From positions 1-37,988 of the forward strand of contig JAFXTU010000039.1 in the NCBI GenBank assembly GCA_017535635.1: a DNA stretch of 37,988 nucleotides, given 5' to 3'. The DNA comes from Oscillospiraceae bacterium. GTDB taxonomy: Bacteria; Bacillota; Clostridia; Oscillospirales; Oscillospiraceae. Each line of letters opens with the position of its first letter. The first letter of the stretch is position 1. Below, piece after piece: positions 30,732 through 37,988 of the stretch. Position numbers and translations under genes: made by a program. The notes under the pieces are model-generated. The model was not told the origin of the DNA. It made no database searches and worked only from the letters and a program-made list of their open reading frames with translations.

Positions 30732-33008
30732 TCAGCCCTGCTCCGACAGATAGAGCTCGACCCGCTTCTGCACCCGCCGGGAGGCCTCCTCCGCGCCGCG
30801 CTGCCCAGCGAAGTACGCTCCCGCCTCCTCCCGGACGATGCCCGTAATGACCTGATCGCAGACGGTGGAGCGCTCGGCGCTGTCCAGCAGGGCCAGCAGG
30901 CGGTCCCTCTGTTCTTCATCCATGGCGTAGAGCTTTTCCTCCCGCACCGGGGAGGAATTCGCGTCATACCACTGTACGATGCTCCGGGGGATGCGCTCTC
31001 CCTCTGGGCCGTCCCAGCGGTGGACGAGGAAGTCTTCCATCCAGACATGGAGGCCCTGCTGAGGAAAGACGTAGGTGATGTGATAGCCCTCTTCCGGCCC
31101 CGGCTCCCGCATGGCCTCCGCCAGATGATTTTCAAAGGCACTTTTCAGGGAGGGGAAGCGGTCGGTATAGGCGGTCTGTGTCTTGACCTCCAGCAGGCTC
31201 CGCAGAAAGGCGCAGGCCCCCTCCGGGTGGGTGGAGACCGCGCTGACGGCCATGGGCGAGCGCATTTCGATGAGGCTGCCCACCCCGTCCGAGGCGGGAA
31301 GGCCGGGGCAGACCAGCTTTCCCGAATAGCTCAGGTCCCAGAGCTGCCAGTCCCGGACGGAGGTCACGGTGACGGCGTCGACGAGGGCCCTGCCCAGCAG
31401 GACCTCCGCCTCGGCGGCGTCCGCCAGCGCCAGGTTTTGCAGATACTCAGCCTCGGTGGGGATCTCCCCGCTCTCTGCGGAGGGGAGGGAGGCGGCGAAG
31501 GCCAGCACGTCCCGGAAGCCGGGGCTGTCGAAGAAGGCCGTGCCGCTGTCCCAGTCCAGATAGCCCTCCAGATAGGGATCCAGCAGGTCCAGGTACGTTT
31601 CCCGCGTCATAATGCCGGGGAATACTCCCGCGCAGTCCGGGAGGGAGGAAACCAGGGCGTTGGCCTCCGCCGGGGTCCAGCCGGTCCGGTCGCCGATCGC
31701 GTCCCGCCTCCCCAGCGCCGTCCGGAGGGTGAAGCTGGCGCAGAGCAGGAGGAGCTTTCCGCCCACGGTCCCCGCCCGCCGGAGCTGGGGCAGGAGCTGG
31801 ACGCCCTCTTCCTCCAGCCAGGGGCCCAGGTCCCGGAGAAGGCCCTTTTCCGCCCAGCTCTTGAAGGGAAGCCCCTCCCGGACGGAAAGGAGGTCCGGCA
31901 TATTGCCGCTGACGATGTCCAGGTTCATGGCGGTGACGGCCCGGTCCTGTACGTCCCGGGTGAAGGGCTGTCCGCCGGAGTAGTCCCGCACGGTGACGTA
32001 CCATTCCCCGCTGCGGCGGTTGAAGTCCCGCACGGCCTTGGCCGTCTCGGGATCCGCCGTCAGGCAGGCCATGGTGAGCTCCTGCCTGGGCTTCACCCGG
32101 CTCCGGGGCGTGGGCGTGAGGGTGACGTACTCGCCGTAGTCGTAGTCCAGCAGGCGCACTGCCCCGTCCCGCAGGCCCAGGGGGGTGAGGGTGCCGGAGA
32201 AGATGCCCTGCTCCGCCCAGTTCATCAGCTCCCGCCGCTCCCCGGTCTCGGGGGTAAAGGCGAAGAGCCCCTCCCGGTCGTAGGCCATGCACTCCCCCTC
32301 GGGAAGGCCGCTGCCCGCCGCGCCCAGGAAGGTGACCTGGGAGGGCTTTTCCTCCTCCTGGGGGAAGGGCAGCTCGGTGAAGCTCTCATTCGCCTCCAGC
32401 CGGAACAGGCGCATTTTCCCGCCGTCCGCCGAGCAGACGCCCAGGCTGCCCCCCGGCAGGTCGAAGAGGCCGAACAAGCTGCCGTTTTCCTCCGGGAAGG
32501 GGATCTCCCGCAATACTTCCCCGGTCTCCGGGGAGACCTCCCGCAGGGCAAAGGCCCAGAGCTGCGTCTCCGGATCGCCCTGCCACATGCCCAGCCAGAG
32601 GCGGCCCTCCTCCAGGAAGCACATCCCGGCCATCGGCGCGCAGTCCGGGCCGAAGTCCAGCACCGTGACGGGGCTTTCGGCGTCCTTCCCCCCGTGCATC
32701 AGGGGGTAGCGGAGCTCCCCGTCCGCCTCCGCCATGCGGATGAACCAGACCCCGTCGGAGCGCTCTGTGGGATAGTTCGTGAGGCCGGGGGCCATGGATG
32801 GGGGATAGACCTCGTAGCCGGGCACGTAGACCAGCTCCTCCTCTTTCGTCTCCGTCGGCGCAGAGGCGGGCGCAGAGGCCGCCGGGGCCGCGGAGGCTTC
32901 GGATGCGTCGGGCGCGGGCGCGCCGCCTCTCTCGCAGCCCGTCGTGAGAAGCAGGAGGCAGATGGCCAGAGCCCCGGCCAGGACCTTGGCAGTCAGTTTT
33001 GTTTTCAT
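30732..33008 (-). CDS. Propeller-like/solute-binding lipoprotein (copy A)
   Basis: A 758-residue surface lipoprotein, homologous throughout to that at 21008-23218. The lipobox is LLTTGC with Cys25, then an Ala/Pro/Ser-rich linker and the shared motif LVYVPGYEVYPPSM. Residues ~60-300 look like a beta-propeller (GLFDLPGGSLGVCSADGG). The second half is a solute-binding domain (VTAMNLDIVSGNMPDLLSVR, then WAEKGLLRDLGPWLEEEGVQ). An insertion around QNLALADAAEAEVLLG is absent from the other copy. The start at 33008 has AAGGAG six bases upstream; the longer frame overlaps the promoter. It has its own promoter and terminator, so it is expressed separately from the antitoxin-permease unit. The ligand is unknown, and it may feed or sense for the FtsX-type permeases. 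Confidence 0.85.
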   Translation of the reverse strand: MKTKLTAKVLAGALAICLLLLTTGCERGGAPAPDASEASAAPAASAPASAPTETKEEELVYVPGYEVYPPSMAPGLTNYPTERSDGVWFIRMAEADGELRYPLMHGGKDAESPVTVLDFGPDCAPMAGMCFLEEGRLWLGMWQGDPETQLWAFALREVSPETGEVLREIPFPEENGSLFGLFDLPGGSLGVCSADGGKMRLFRLEANESFTELPFPQEEEKPSQVTFLGAAGSGLPEGECMAYDREGLFAFTPETGERRELMNWAEQGIFSGTLTPLGLRDGAVRLLDYDYGEYVTLTPTPRSRVKPRQELTMACLTADPETAKAVRDFNRRSGEWYVTVRDYSGGQPFTRDVQDRAVTAMNLDIVSGNMPDLLSVREGLPFKSWAEKGLLRDLGPWLEEEGVQLLPQLRRAGTVGGKLLLLCASFTLRTALGRRDAIGDRTGWTPAEANALVSSLPDCAGVFPGIMTRETYLDLLDPYLEGYLDWDSGTAFFDSPGFRDVLAFAASLPSAESGEIPTEAEYLQNLALADAAEAEVLLGRALVDAVTVTSVRDWQLWDLSYSGKLVCPGLPASDGVGSLIEMRSPMAVSAVSTHPEGACAFLRSLLEVKTQTAYTDRFPSLKSAFENHLAEAMREPGPEEGYHITYVFPQQGLHVWMEDFLVHRWDGPEGERIPRSIVQWYDANSSPVREEKLYAMDEEQRDRLLALLDSAERSTVCDQVITGIVREEAGAYFAGQRGAEEASRRVQKRVELYLSEQG

Positions 33009-33049
33009 GGCACTCTCCTTGTGTCGGTTTTCGGATACCTCTTGCCCGT

Positions 33050-33078
33050 ACCATAACCGAAGCACAATGGAGAGTCAA
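33050..33078 (-). promoter_or_regulatory. Promoter of the lipoprotein gene
   Basis: On the minus strand TTGACT (33078-33073) and TATGGT (33055-33050) are 17 bp apart, 42 bp before the start at 33008. No clear operator is seen. Confidence 0.65.
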
Positions 33079-33202
33079 AAACCAAAACGGAGAGGGATTC
33101 TCATTTTTGGGGGATCGTCTGGGGACGCCTGTTTTTACCTCCCCAATATCCCCGGCAGGCAAAGCCGTAAGCTTAAGCGCTAACCGCTATCCTGCTGCGT
33201 CT

Positions 33203-33330
33203 GGCTCCCTCTTTGAGGGAGCTGGCGCGGAGCGCCTGAGGGAGTCAACCGAGCAGCAATTACTTATAGACCCCGAAAACGGGGAACTCCCCCACCCGCT
33301 TCGCGGGAGCCCCCTCAGGGAGGGGGGCCT
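33203..33330. repeat. GGCTCCCTC-family repeat, two units
   Basis: The first unit (33203-33246) has CTCCCTC-ttt-GAGGGAG and GGCGC-gga-GCGCC hairpins and ends GAGGGAGT. The second (about 33285-33330) has CCCGC-ttc-GCGGG and CCCCCTC-like arms in the opposite orientation. Together with the short spacer they look like a composite element between two inward-facing ends. Confidence 0.7.
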
Positions 33331-33346
33331 GTCCGATTCCTGAAAC

Positions 33347-33901
33347 TTACGCCAATACCTCCAGCAGGGCCGAGAGGAGGGCCACCGCCGCCAGGAGGGC
33401 CAGGAACCAGAGCGCCGTGGCCCGGGCCGACTGTTCCCGGACCCGGAAGAAGGGGTAGGGGCCGTCCGCCTTTCCCAGGGCGTTGAGCAGGAGCAGAACG
33501 ATCCCGTAGACCAGCGTGACCCCCACCGGCAGCAAAACGGCCCGGAAGGGGGCGTGACGCTCGAAGAAGAGATAGGAGACGATGCACAGGACCGGGCAGA
33601 GAACGTGGTTGATGAGCCCGCTGCCGACGCCCAGGAGCTTTTTCGCGTCGCCCCCCATGGGGACCAGGACGCAGGCGGTGACAAAGGCGGTCATAAGCAG
33701 CATACATGCCCCCAGGTAGCGAAAATGGGCGACCCATCCGGTCTGCCCGAAGAGCAAGAGCAAGAGGGCGGAGAGGGCGGCGGTCATGTTGGAGAGCTGG
33801 GTATAGAACTGGAAGAGCTGCCCCAGGGGCCGCTTTTGCAGCACCAGGCGCATCCCCCACACCTCCAGCCCCAGCAGCAGGATATTCAGTGCGATCGCCA
33901 T
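33347..33901 (-). CDS. Pr6Pr-family membrane protein
   Basis: A 184-residue integral membrane protein with about six hydrophobic helices. The patterns FYTQLSNMTAALSALLLLLF, YLGACMLLMTAFVTACVLVP, NHVLCPVLCIVSYLFFERHA and GPYPFFRVRE match the Pr6Pr family of small membrane proteins of unknown function. The His in NHVLCP and the GPYPFF turn are the features I rely on. The start at 33901 (MAIALNILLLGLEVWGMRLV) has a GGAACAAG-like site upstream, which is modest. It follows typA behind a strong terminator, so transcription is probably independent. Repeats lie just downstream. The biochemical role is unknown. Confidence 0.7.
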   Translation of the reverse strand: MAIALNILLLGLEVWGMRLVLQKRPLGQLFQFYTQLSNMTAALSALLLLLFGQTGWVAHFRYLGACMLLMTAFVTACVLVPMGGDAKKLLGVGSGLINHVLCPVLCIVSYLFFERHAPFRAVLLPVGVTLVYGIVLLLLNALGKADGPYPFFRVREQSARATALWFLALLAAVALLSALLEVLA

Positions 33902-33918
33902 GGGCTTGTTCCTTTCAT

Positions 33919-33959
33919 AAAAATCGACCCGAAGCCCGCAAAGGCGGGTTCGGGTCGAT
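33919..33959 (-). terminator. Intrinsic terminator of typA
   Basis: On the minus strand ATCGACCCGAA (33959-33949) pairs perfectly with TTCGGGTCGAT (33933-33923), with an inner CCCGC/GCGGG pairing, followed by a T-run. It starts within 10 bp of the typA stop. Confidence 0.9.
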
Positions 33960-33966
33960 CATAGCT

Positions 33967-35784
33967 TCATTTCTGTTTGGCCCGGAAGGCGCTCTTGGCC
34001 CTCCGCTCGTGGTCCAGCACCCGCTTGCGCAGCCGCAGGGACTTGGGAGTGACCTCCAGCAGCTCGTCGTCCGCCAGGAATTCCATGCACTGCTCCAGGC
34101 TCATGAGTCTCGGCGGCACCAGGCGCAGCGCCTCGTCCGAGCCGGCGGCTCGCATGTTGGTCATCTGCTTTTTCCGGCAGACGTTGATGACGATGTCCTC
34201 CTGCTTGGGGCAGGAGCCCACCACCATGCCGCCGTAGACCTTCACGCCGGGGCCGATGAACATGGTGCCCCGGTCCTGGGTGTTGAAGATGCCGTAGGCC
34301 ACGGCCTCCCCGGTCTCGAAGGCCACCAGGGAGCCGGTGTTCCGGCGCTTTACCTCCCCCTTCATGGGAGCGTAGGAGTCGAAGACGGAGGCCATGATGC
34401 CCTCCCCCCGGGTGTCGGTGAGGAATTCGCTGCGGTAGCCGAAGAGGCCACGGCTGGGCACCAGGAAAATGAGCTTCGTCCGGGTCCCGGTGGGGGTCAT
34501 CTCCTTCAGCTCCCCCTTCCGCAGGGCCAGCTTCTCGATGACGGAGCCCACCGCCGCGTCCGGCACGTCGATGACCACTTCCTCCATGGGCTCCATGAGA
34601 ACGCCGTTCTCCTCCTTGGTCAGCACCCGGGGAGGCGATACCTGGAATTCAAAGCCCTCCCGGCGCATGGTCTCGATGAGGATCGACAAATGCATCTCGC
34701 CCCGGCCCGCCACGTTGAAGCTGTCGGTGCTGTCCGTCTCCGTGACCCGGAGGCTCACGTCCTTCAGGGTCTCCCGGAAGAGCCGGTCCCGCAGGGCCCG
34801 GGAAGTGACGAACTTTCCCTCCGTCCCGGCGAAGGGGCTGTCGTTCACCGAGAAGGTCATCTCCATGGTGGGGGCGGAGATCTTCACGAAGGGCAGGGGC
34901 TCCGGGGTGTCCGGGGCGCAGATGGTGTCCCCGATGGTCACGTCCCCGATGCCGCTGAGGGCGATGATGTCCCCGGCGGCGGCTTCCGTCACCGCCGTGC
35001 GGCTGAGGCCGTCGAAGACGTAGAGGCTCACCGCCTTGGCCTTCTCCTTTTTCTCCGGGTCCTCGGCGTTGGTGACCAGGATCTCCTGGTTCTGGCGGAT
35101 CGTCCCCCGCTGGATGCGCCCCACGGCGATGCGTCCCACGTAGTCGTTGTAGTCCAGGGAGGAGACCAGCATCTGCAGGGGGGACTCCTCGTCCCGCTCC
35201 GGGGCGGGCATATACTCCAGAATGGTGTCGAAGAGGGGCCGCAGGTCCTCCCCCTCCACTTCCGGGCTGTAGGCGGCGGTGCCGGCTCTGGCGGAGCAGA
35301 AGAGCATGGGACTGTCCAGCTGTTCGTCCGTGGCGTTCAGCTCCAGAAGCAGCTCCAATACCTCGTCGATCACCTCATGGATCCGGGCGTCGGGCCGGTC
35401 GATCTTGTTCACCACCACGATGACCCGGTGGCCCAGCTCCAGGGCCTTGGAGAGGACAAAGCGGGTCTGGGGCATGGGACCCTCGGCGGCGTCCACCAGC
35501 AGCAGGACCCCGTTGACCATCTTCAGCACCCGCTCCACCTCGCCGCCGAAGTCGGCGTGGCCCGGTGTGTCCACGATGTTGATCTTGGTATCCTTATAAT
35601 GAATGGCCGTGTTTTTGGAGAGAATGGTAATGCCCCGCTCCCGTTCCAGGTCCCCGGAGTCCATGACCCGGTCTTCCACCACCTGGTTGTCCCGGAAAAC
35701 GCCCCCCTGCCGCAGCATTTCGTTCACCAGGGTGGTCTTGCCGTGGTCTACGTGGGCGATGATGGCGATGTTGCGAATGTCCAT
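33967..35784 (-). CDS. typA: Translational GTPase TypA/BipA
   Basis: A 605-residue ribosome-associated GTPase that aids translation and ribosome assembly under stress. The G domain shows G1 AHVDHGKTT (10-18), the switch I ERERGITI block, G3 DTPGHADF and G4 NKID, all intact. Domains II and III and the TypA-specific C-terminal region follow ([20 protein letters not shown], then [18 protein letters not shown]). Length is typical of the family. The start at 35784 is the only candidate, with AAAGGG upstream. It is transcribed from a near-consensus promoter at 35855-35827 and ends in a strong terminator, so it is a single-gene unit divergent from hrcA. Confidence 0.97.
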   Translation of the reverse strand: MDIRNIAIIAHVDHGKTTLVNEMLRQGGVFRDNQVVEDRVMDSGDLERERGITILSKNTAIHYKDTKINIVDTPGHADFGGEVERVLKMVNGVLLLVDAAEGPMPQTRFVLSKALELGHRVIVVVNKIDRPDARIHEVIDEVLELLLELNATDEQLDSPMLFCSARAGTAAYSPEVEGEDLRPLFDTILEYMPAPERDEESPLQMLVSSLDYNDYVGRIAVGRIQRGTIRQNQEILVTNAEDPEKKEKAKAVSLYVFDGLSRTAVTEAAAGDIIALSGIGDVTIGDTICAPDTPEPLPFVKISAPTMEMTFSVNDSPFAGTEGKFVTSRALRDRLFRETLKDVSLRVTETDSTDSFNVAGRGEMHLSILIETMRREGFEFQVSPPRVLTKEENGVLMEPMEEVVIDVPDAAVGSVIEKLALRKGELKEMTPTGTRTKLIFLVPSRGLFGYRSEFLTDTRGEGIMASVFDSYAPMKGEVKRRNTGSLVAFETGEAVAYGIFNTQDRGTMFIGPGVKVYGGMVVGSCPKQEDIVINVCRKKQMTNMRAAGSDEALRLVPPRLMSLEQCMEFLADDELLEVTPKSLRLRKRVLDHERRAKSAFRAKQK

Positions 35785-35826
35785 TGGGATCAGCCCTTTC
35801 CGCTGTTAACCTGAAATAACCGAGGT

Positions 35827-35855
35827 ATTATATAACCGTGTTTGGCGGAATGCAA
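35827..35855 (-). promoter_or_regulatory. Promoter of typA
   Basis: On the minus strand TTGCAT (35855-35850) and TATAAT (35832-35827) are exactly 17 bp apart, 43 bp before the typA start. Confidence 0.85.
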
Positions 35856-35902
35856 TCCTTTTTTTGCGCCGGAGGCGTTCACAAATTGTTTTCAATTTAC
35901 CC

Positions 35903-35931
35903 TTGACAAGGAGAGAAAGGCGTATTATAGT
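35903..35931 (+). promoter_or_regulatory. Promoter of the hrcA-grpE-dnaK operon
   Basis: TTGACA at 35903-35908 and TATAGT at 35926-35931 are 17 bp apart. The CIRCE operator begins four bases after the -10 box, so bound HrcA would cover the transcription start. Confidence 0.85.
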
Positions 35932-35935
35932 ACGG

Positions 35936-35962
35936 TTAGCACTCGGGGACGAAGAGTGCTAA
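35936..35962. promoter_or_regulatory. CIRCE element, HrcA operator
   Basis: TTAGCACTC (35936-35944), nine bases, then GAGTGCTAA (35954-35962): a perfect match to the CIRCE inverted repeat, with the arms extended by one more G-C pair. It is the site where HrcA represses class I heat-shock genes. Confidence 0.98.
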
Positions 35963-35987
35963 CCACAGGAAGCGGGGCGCAGGGACC

Positions 35988-37061
35988 ATGGAGCTCAGCC
36001 AGCGGAAGCGGAAGATCCTGAAGTTCATCGTGGAGAGCTACGTTGCCACGGCCGAGCCCGTGGGCAGCAAGGCCATCGCCGCCTCGGAGGAGCTGAACCT
36101 CTCCAGCGCCACCATCCGCAACGAGATGGCGGAGATGACCGGCCTGGGCCTCCTGGAGCAGCCCCACACCTCCGCCGGGCGCATCCCCTCTCCCCAGGGC
36201 TACCGGATCTACGTGAACGAGCTGATGAACGAGCACCGGCTCAGCCTGGAGGAGACCCAGCGCATCAACGACGCCCTGAGGCAGCGGATGAGCAAGTTCG
36301 ACGAGCTGCTGGCCGACGCGGGCAAGCTGGTGAGCGAGATGACCAGCTACCCCGTCTACGCCGCCGCCGCGCCCCAGCAGGTGAGGACCATCAAGCGCTA
36401 CGACCTGATCCGGGTGGACGACACCACGGTGATCGCCGTGGTCATGCTGGAGGACGACACGGCGGTGAACCGGGTGATGCGCTTCCCCCAGGGGATCGAC
36501 GAAGCCCTGGTGCGAAAGCTCAGCACGGTCTTCAACGCCAGCTTTACCCTCCTGCCGCCGGAACGGATGGACGCGACCCTGGTCCAGGCCGCCGAGCGGA
36601 GCCTGGGGGACGAGAGCGGCGCCGTGGCGGCCCTGGCGGCTTTCGCGGTCCAGGCCATGACCCACCAGGAGACCCACCGGCCCTACCTGGCCGGAGCCAG
36701 CAGCATCCTGAGCCTCCCGGAATACCGGGACGTGGACAAGGCCCAGAAGCTGATGGATTACCTCTCGGACGAGAGCATCATCCGGGACCTGCCCGCCGAC
36801 GGGGAGGACGGGGTGAAGATCCTCATCGGGCCGGAGAACGTGGCCGAGGAATTGAAGGACTCCGGCGTGGTCCTGGCCTCCTACGACATGGGAGGCGGCA
36901 TGCAGGGCGTCATCGGCGTGGTGGGCCCCGTGCGGATGGATTACGCGAGGGTGGCCGCCTACCTCCGGGGGATCGCCCGGGGGATGCAGCAGGCAGCGTT
37001 GGGGGGGGCGTCCCCGGCCCCGCCCCAACTGCCCGCCGGTACGGAAGATAAGGGAGAGTAA
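35988..37061 (+). CDS. hrcA: Heat-inducible transcription repressor HrcA
   Basis: A 357-residue repressor of class I heat-shock genes. The N-terminal winged helix reads LSQRKRKILKFIVESYVATA, then EPVGSKAIA and SSATIRNEMAEMTGLGLLEQ, followed by the PHTSAGRIPSPQGYRIYVNE signature. The C-terminal region has the GAF-like dimerisation domain (RMDYARVAAYLRGIARGM). The ATG at 35988 has a weak AGGG site; it follows the CIRCE element by 25 bp. HrcA binds that element, and its folding depends on GroEL, so heat stress relieves repression. grpE follows after 5 bp in the same operon. The stop at 37061 follows a short Pro/Ala-rich tail. Confidence 0.97.
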   Translation: MELSQRKRKILKFIVESYVATAEPVGSKAIAASEELNLSSATIRNEMAEMTGLGLLEQPHTSAGRIPSPQGYRIYVNELMNEHRLSLEETQRINDALRQRMSKFDELLADAGKLVSEMTSYPVYAAAAPQQVRTIKRYDLIRVDDTTVIAVVMLEDDTAVNRVMRFPQGIDEALVRKLSTVFNASFTLLPPERMDATLVQAAERSLGDESGAVAALAAFAVQAMTHQETHRPYLAGASSILSLPEYRDVDKAQKLMDYLSDESIIRDLPADGEDGVKILIGPENVAEELKDSGVVLASYDMGGGMQGVIGVVGPVRMDYARVAAYLRGIARGMQQAALGGASPAPPQLPAGTEDKGE

Positions 37062-37066
37062 GAGCT

Positions 37067-37693
37067 ATGGAAGAGGAAAAGAAGCAGGAGGCCGCCGGAG
37101 CGGCGGAAGAGAACAAGGCGGCAGAGGAGGAAGCCCTGCCGGAAGCGGAAGCGGAAACCCAGACCCCCGAAACGGAGCCGGAGGAAGCCCAGCCCCAGGA
37201 AAAGGAGCGGCGCTTCGGCCGGAAAAAGGAAGGGGAGCTGAAAAAGAAGCTGGAGGCCCTGAAAGCGGAGATGGACGCGGCCCTGGCTTCCGAAAAGGAC
37301 AAATACCTGCGCCTGGCCGCGGAGTACGACAACTACCGCCGCCGAAGCCAGAAGGAGAAGGAGACCACCTATTCCGACGCCAAGGCCGACACGGTGCTCC
37401 AGCTCCTGCCCGTCTACGACAACCTGGCCCGGGCCCTGAAGGCCGAATGCACCGATCCCGGCTTCTACAAGGGCGTGGAGATGACCATGACCCAGCTCAT
37501 GGACATTCTGGCGAAGCTGGGGGTCACCCCCATCGAGGCGGAGGGTCAGCCCTTCGACCCGGCGGAGCACAACGCCGTCCTCCACGTGGAGGATGAGAGC
37601 CTGGGGGAGAACCTGGTGGTGGAGGAGTTCCAGAAGGGCTTTAAGCTGAACGACAAGGTCATTCGTTTTGCCATGGTAAAAGTGGCGAACTGA
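37067..37693 (+). CDS. grpE: Nucleotide exchange factor GrpE
   Basis: A 208-residue co-chaperone that releases ADP from DnaK. Residues 1-65 are an acidic, Glu/Ala-rich and probably disordered arm, followed by the long coiled-coil helix (about 65-115, ending YLRLAAEYDNYRRRSQKEKE). The C-terminal beta domain carries the family signature (VEMTMTQLMDILAKLGVTPI, then FDPAEHNAVLHVEDESLGEN and VVEEFQKGFKLNDKVIRFAM). The ATG at 37067 has GGGAG about ten bases upstream, within the hrcA stop region, suggesting coupled translation. It is controlled with hrcA and dnaK by the CIRCE element. Confidence 0.97.
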   Translation: MEEEKKQEAAGAAEENKAAEEEALPEAEAETQTPETEPEEAQPQEKERRFGRKKEGELKKKLEALKAEMDAALASEKDKYLRLAAEYDNYRRRSQKEKETTYSDAKADTVLQLLPVYDNLARALKAECTDPGFYKGVEMTMTQLMDILAKLGVTPIEAEGQPFDPAEHNAVLHVEDESLGENLVVEEFQKGFKLNDKVIRFAMVKVAN

Positions 37694-37721
37694 CGATAGA
37701 GTTTGAATAAGGAGGAATTGA

Positions 37722-37988
<267 letters not shown>

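Noticed and set aside
35903..35928. TTGACA paired with TATTAT (35923-35928) as the hrcA promoter
   Set aside because: The spacer would be only 14 bp; TATAGT at 35926-35931 gives the proper 17 bp.

Overview
The window looks like chromosomal DNA of a GC-rich, endospore-forming Bacillota, most likely of the Oscillospiraceae/Clostridia. The reasons are the hrcA-grpE-dnaK order behind a perfect CIRCE operator, a ypeB germination gene, AprA-like redox genes, and dispersed palindromic repeats of a kind I associate with gut Clostridia. The family-level placement is inference. No tRNA, rRNA, CRISPR array or complete insertion sequence was seen.

Layout. 1-4713 (+): the 3' end of metK, overlapped by an MTA/SAH deaminase-like amidohydrolase, then a ferredoxin plus a large AprA/fumarate-reductase-like flavoprotein carrying nine Gly-Gly-Pro-Pro-Met-Gly-Ala repeats. 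4714-10190 (mainly +): an accessory stretch with MITE-like repeats, an XRE regulator with a palindromic operator, gene remnants, an AT-rich lipoprotein, a GNAT acetyltransferase and an unrecognised membrane protein. 10192-16681 (-): a second XRE regulator, lon behind a TetR regulator, an array of perfect hairpins, ypeB, and small DUF2007-like and DUF2442-like genes. 16748-33008 (-): a seven-gene transporter cluster. 33347-35784 (-): a Pr6Pr-like membrane protein and typA. 35903-37988 (+): hrcA, grpE and the start of dnaK.

The standout is the cluster at 16748-33008. In order of transcription it encodes a propeller/solute-binding lipoprotein (ending in a strong terminator), a RelB/DinJ-type antitoxin with its own promoter, two giant FtsX-type permeases, a second solute-binding lipoprotein, a third giant permease and one MacB/LolD-type ATPase. 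All three permeases begin with the same roughly 92-residue domain, the length and fold signature of a YafQ/RelE-family toxin, fused in frame to the first membrane segment. In every copy the positions matching E. coli YafQ catalytic residues (H50, H63, D67, H87) are replaced. The DinJ-like antitoxin lies 9 bp upstream of one fusion and has no separate toxin partner. I read this as a toxin-antitoxin module domesticated into an ABC transporter: a dead toxin domain as a cytosolic module, possibly a docking site for the antitoxin.

Other points of interest are the in-frame 21-bp repeats in the flavoprotein, a TetR autoregulatory promoter that probably also drives lon, a hairpin that can hide the ypeB ribosome binding site, and several families of small inverted-repeat elements.
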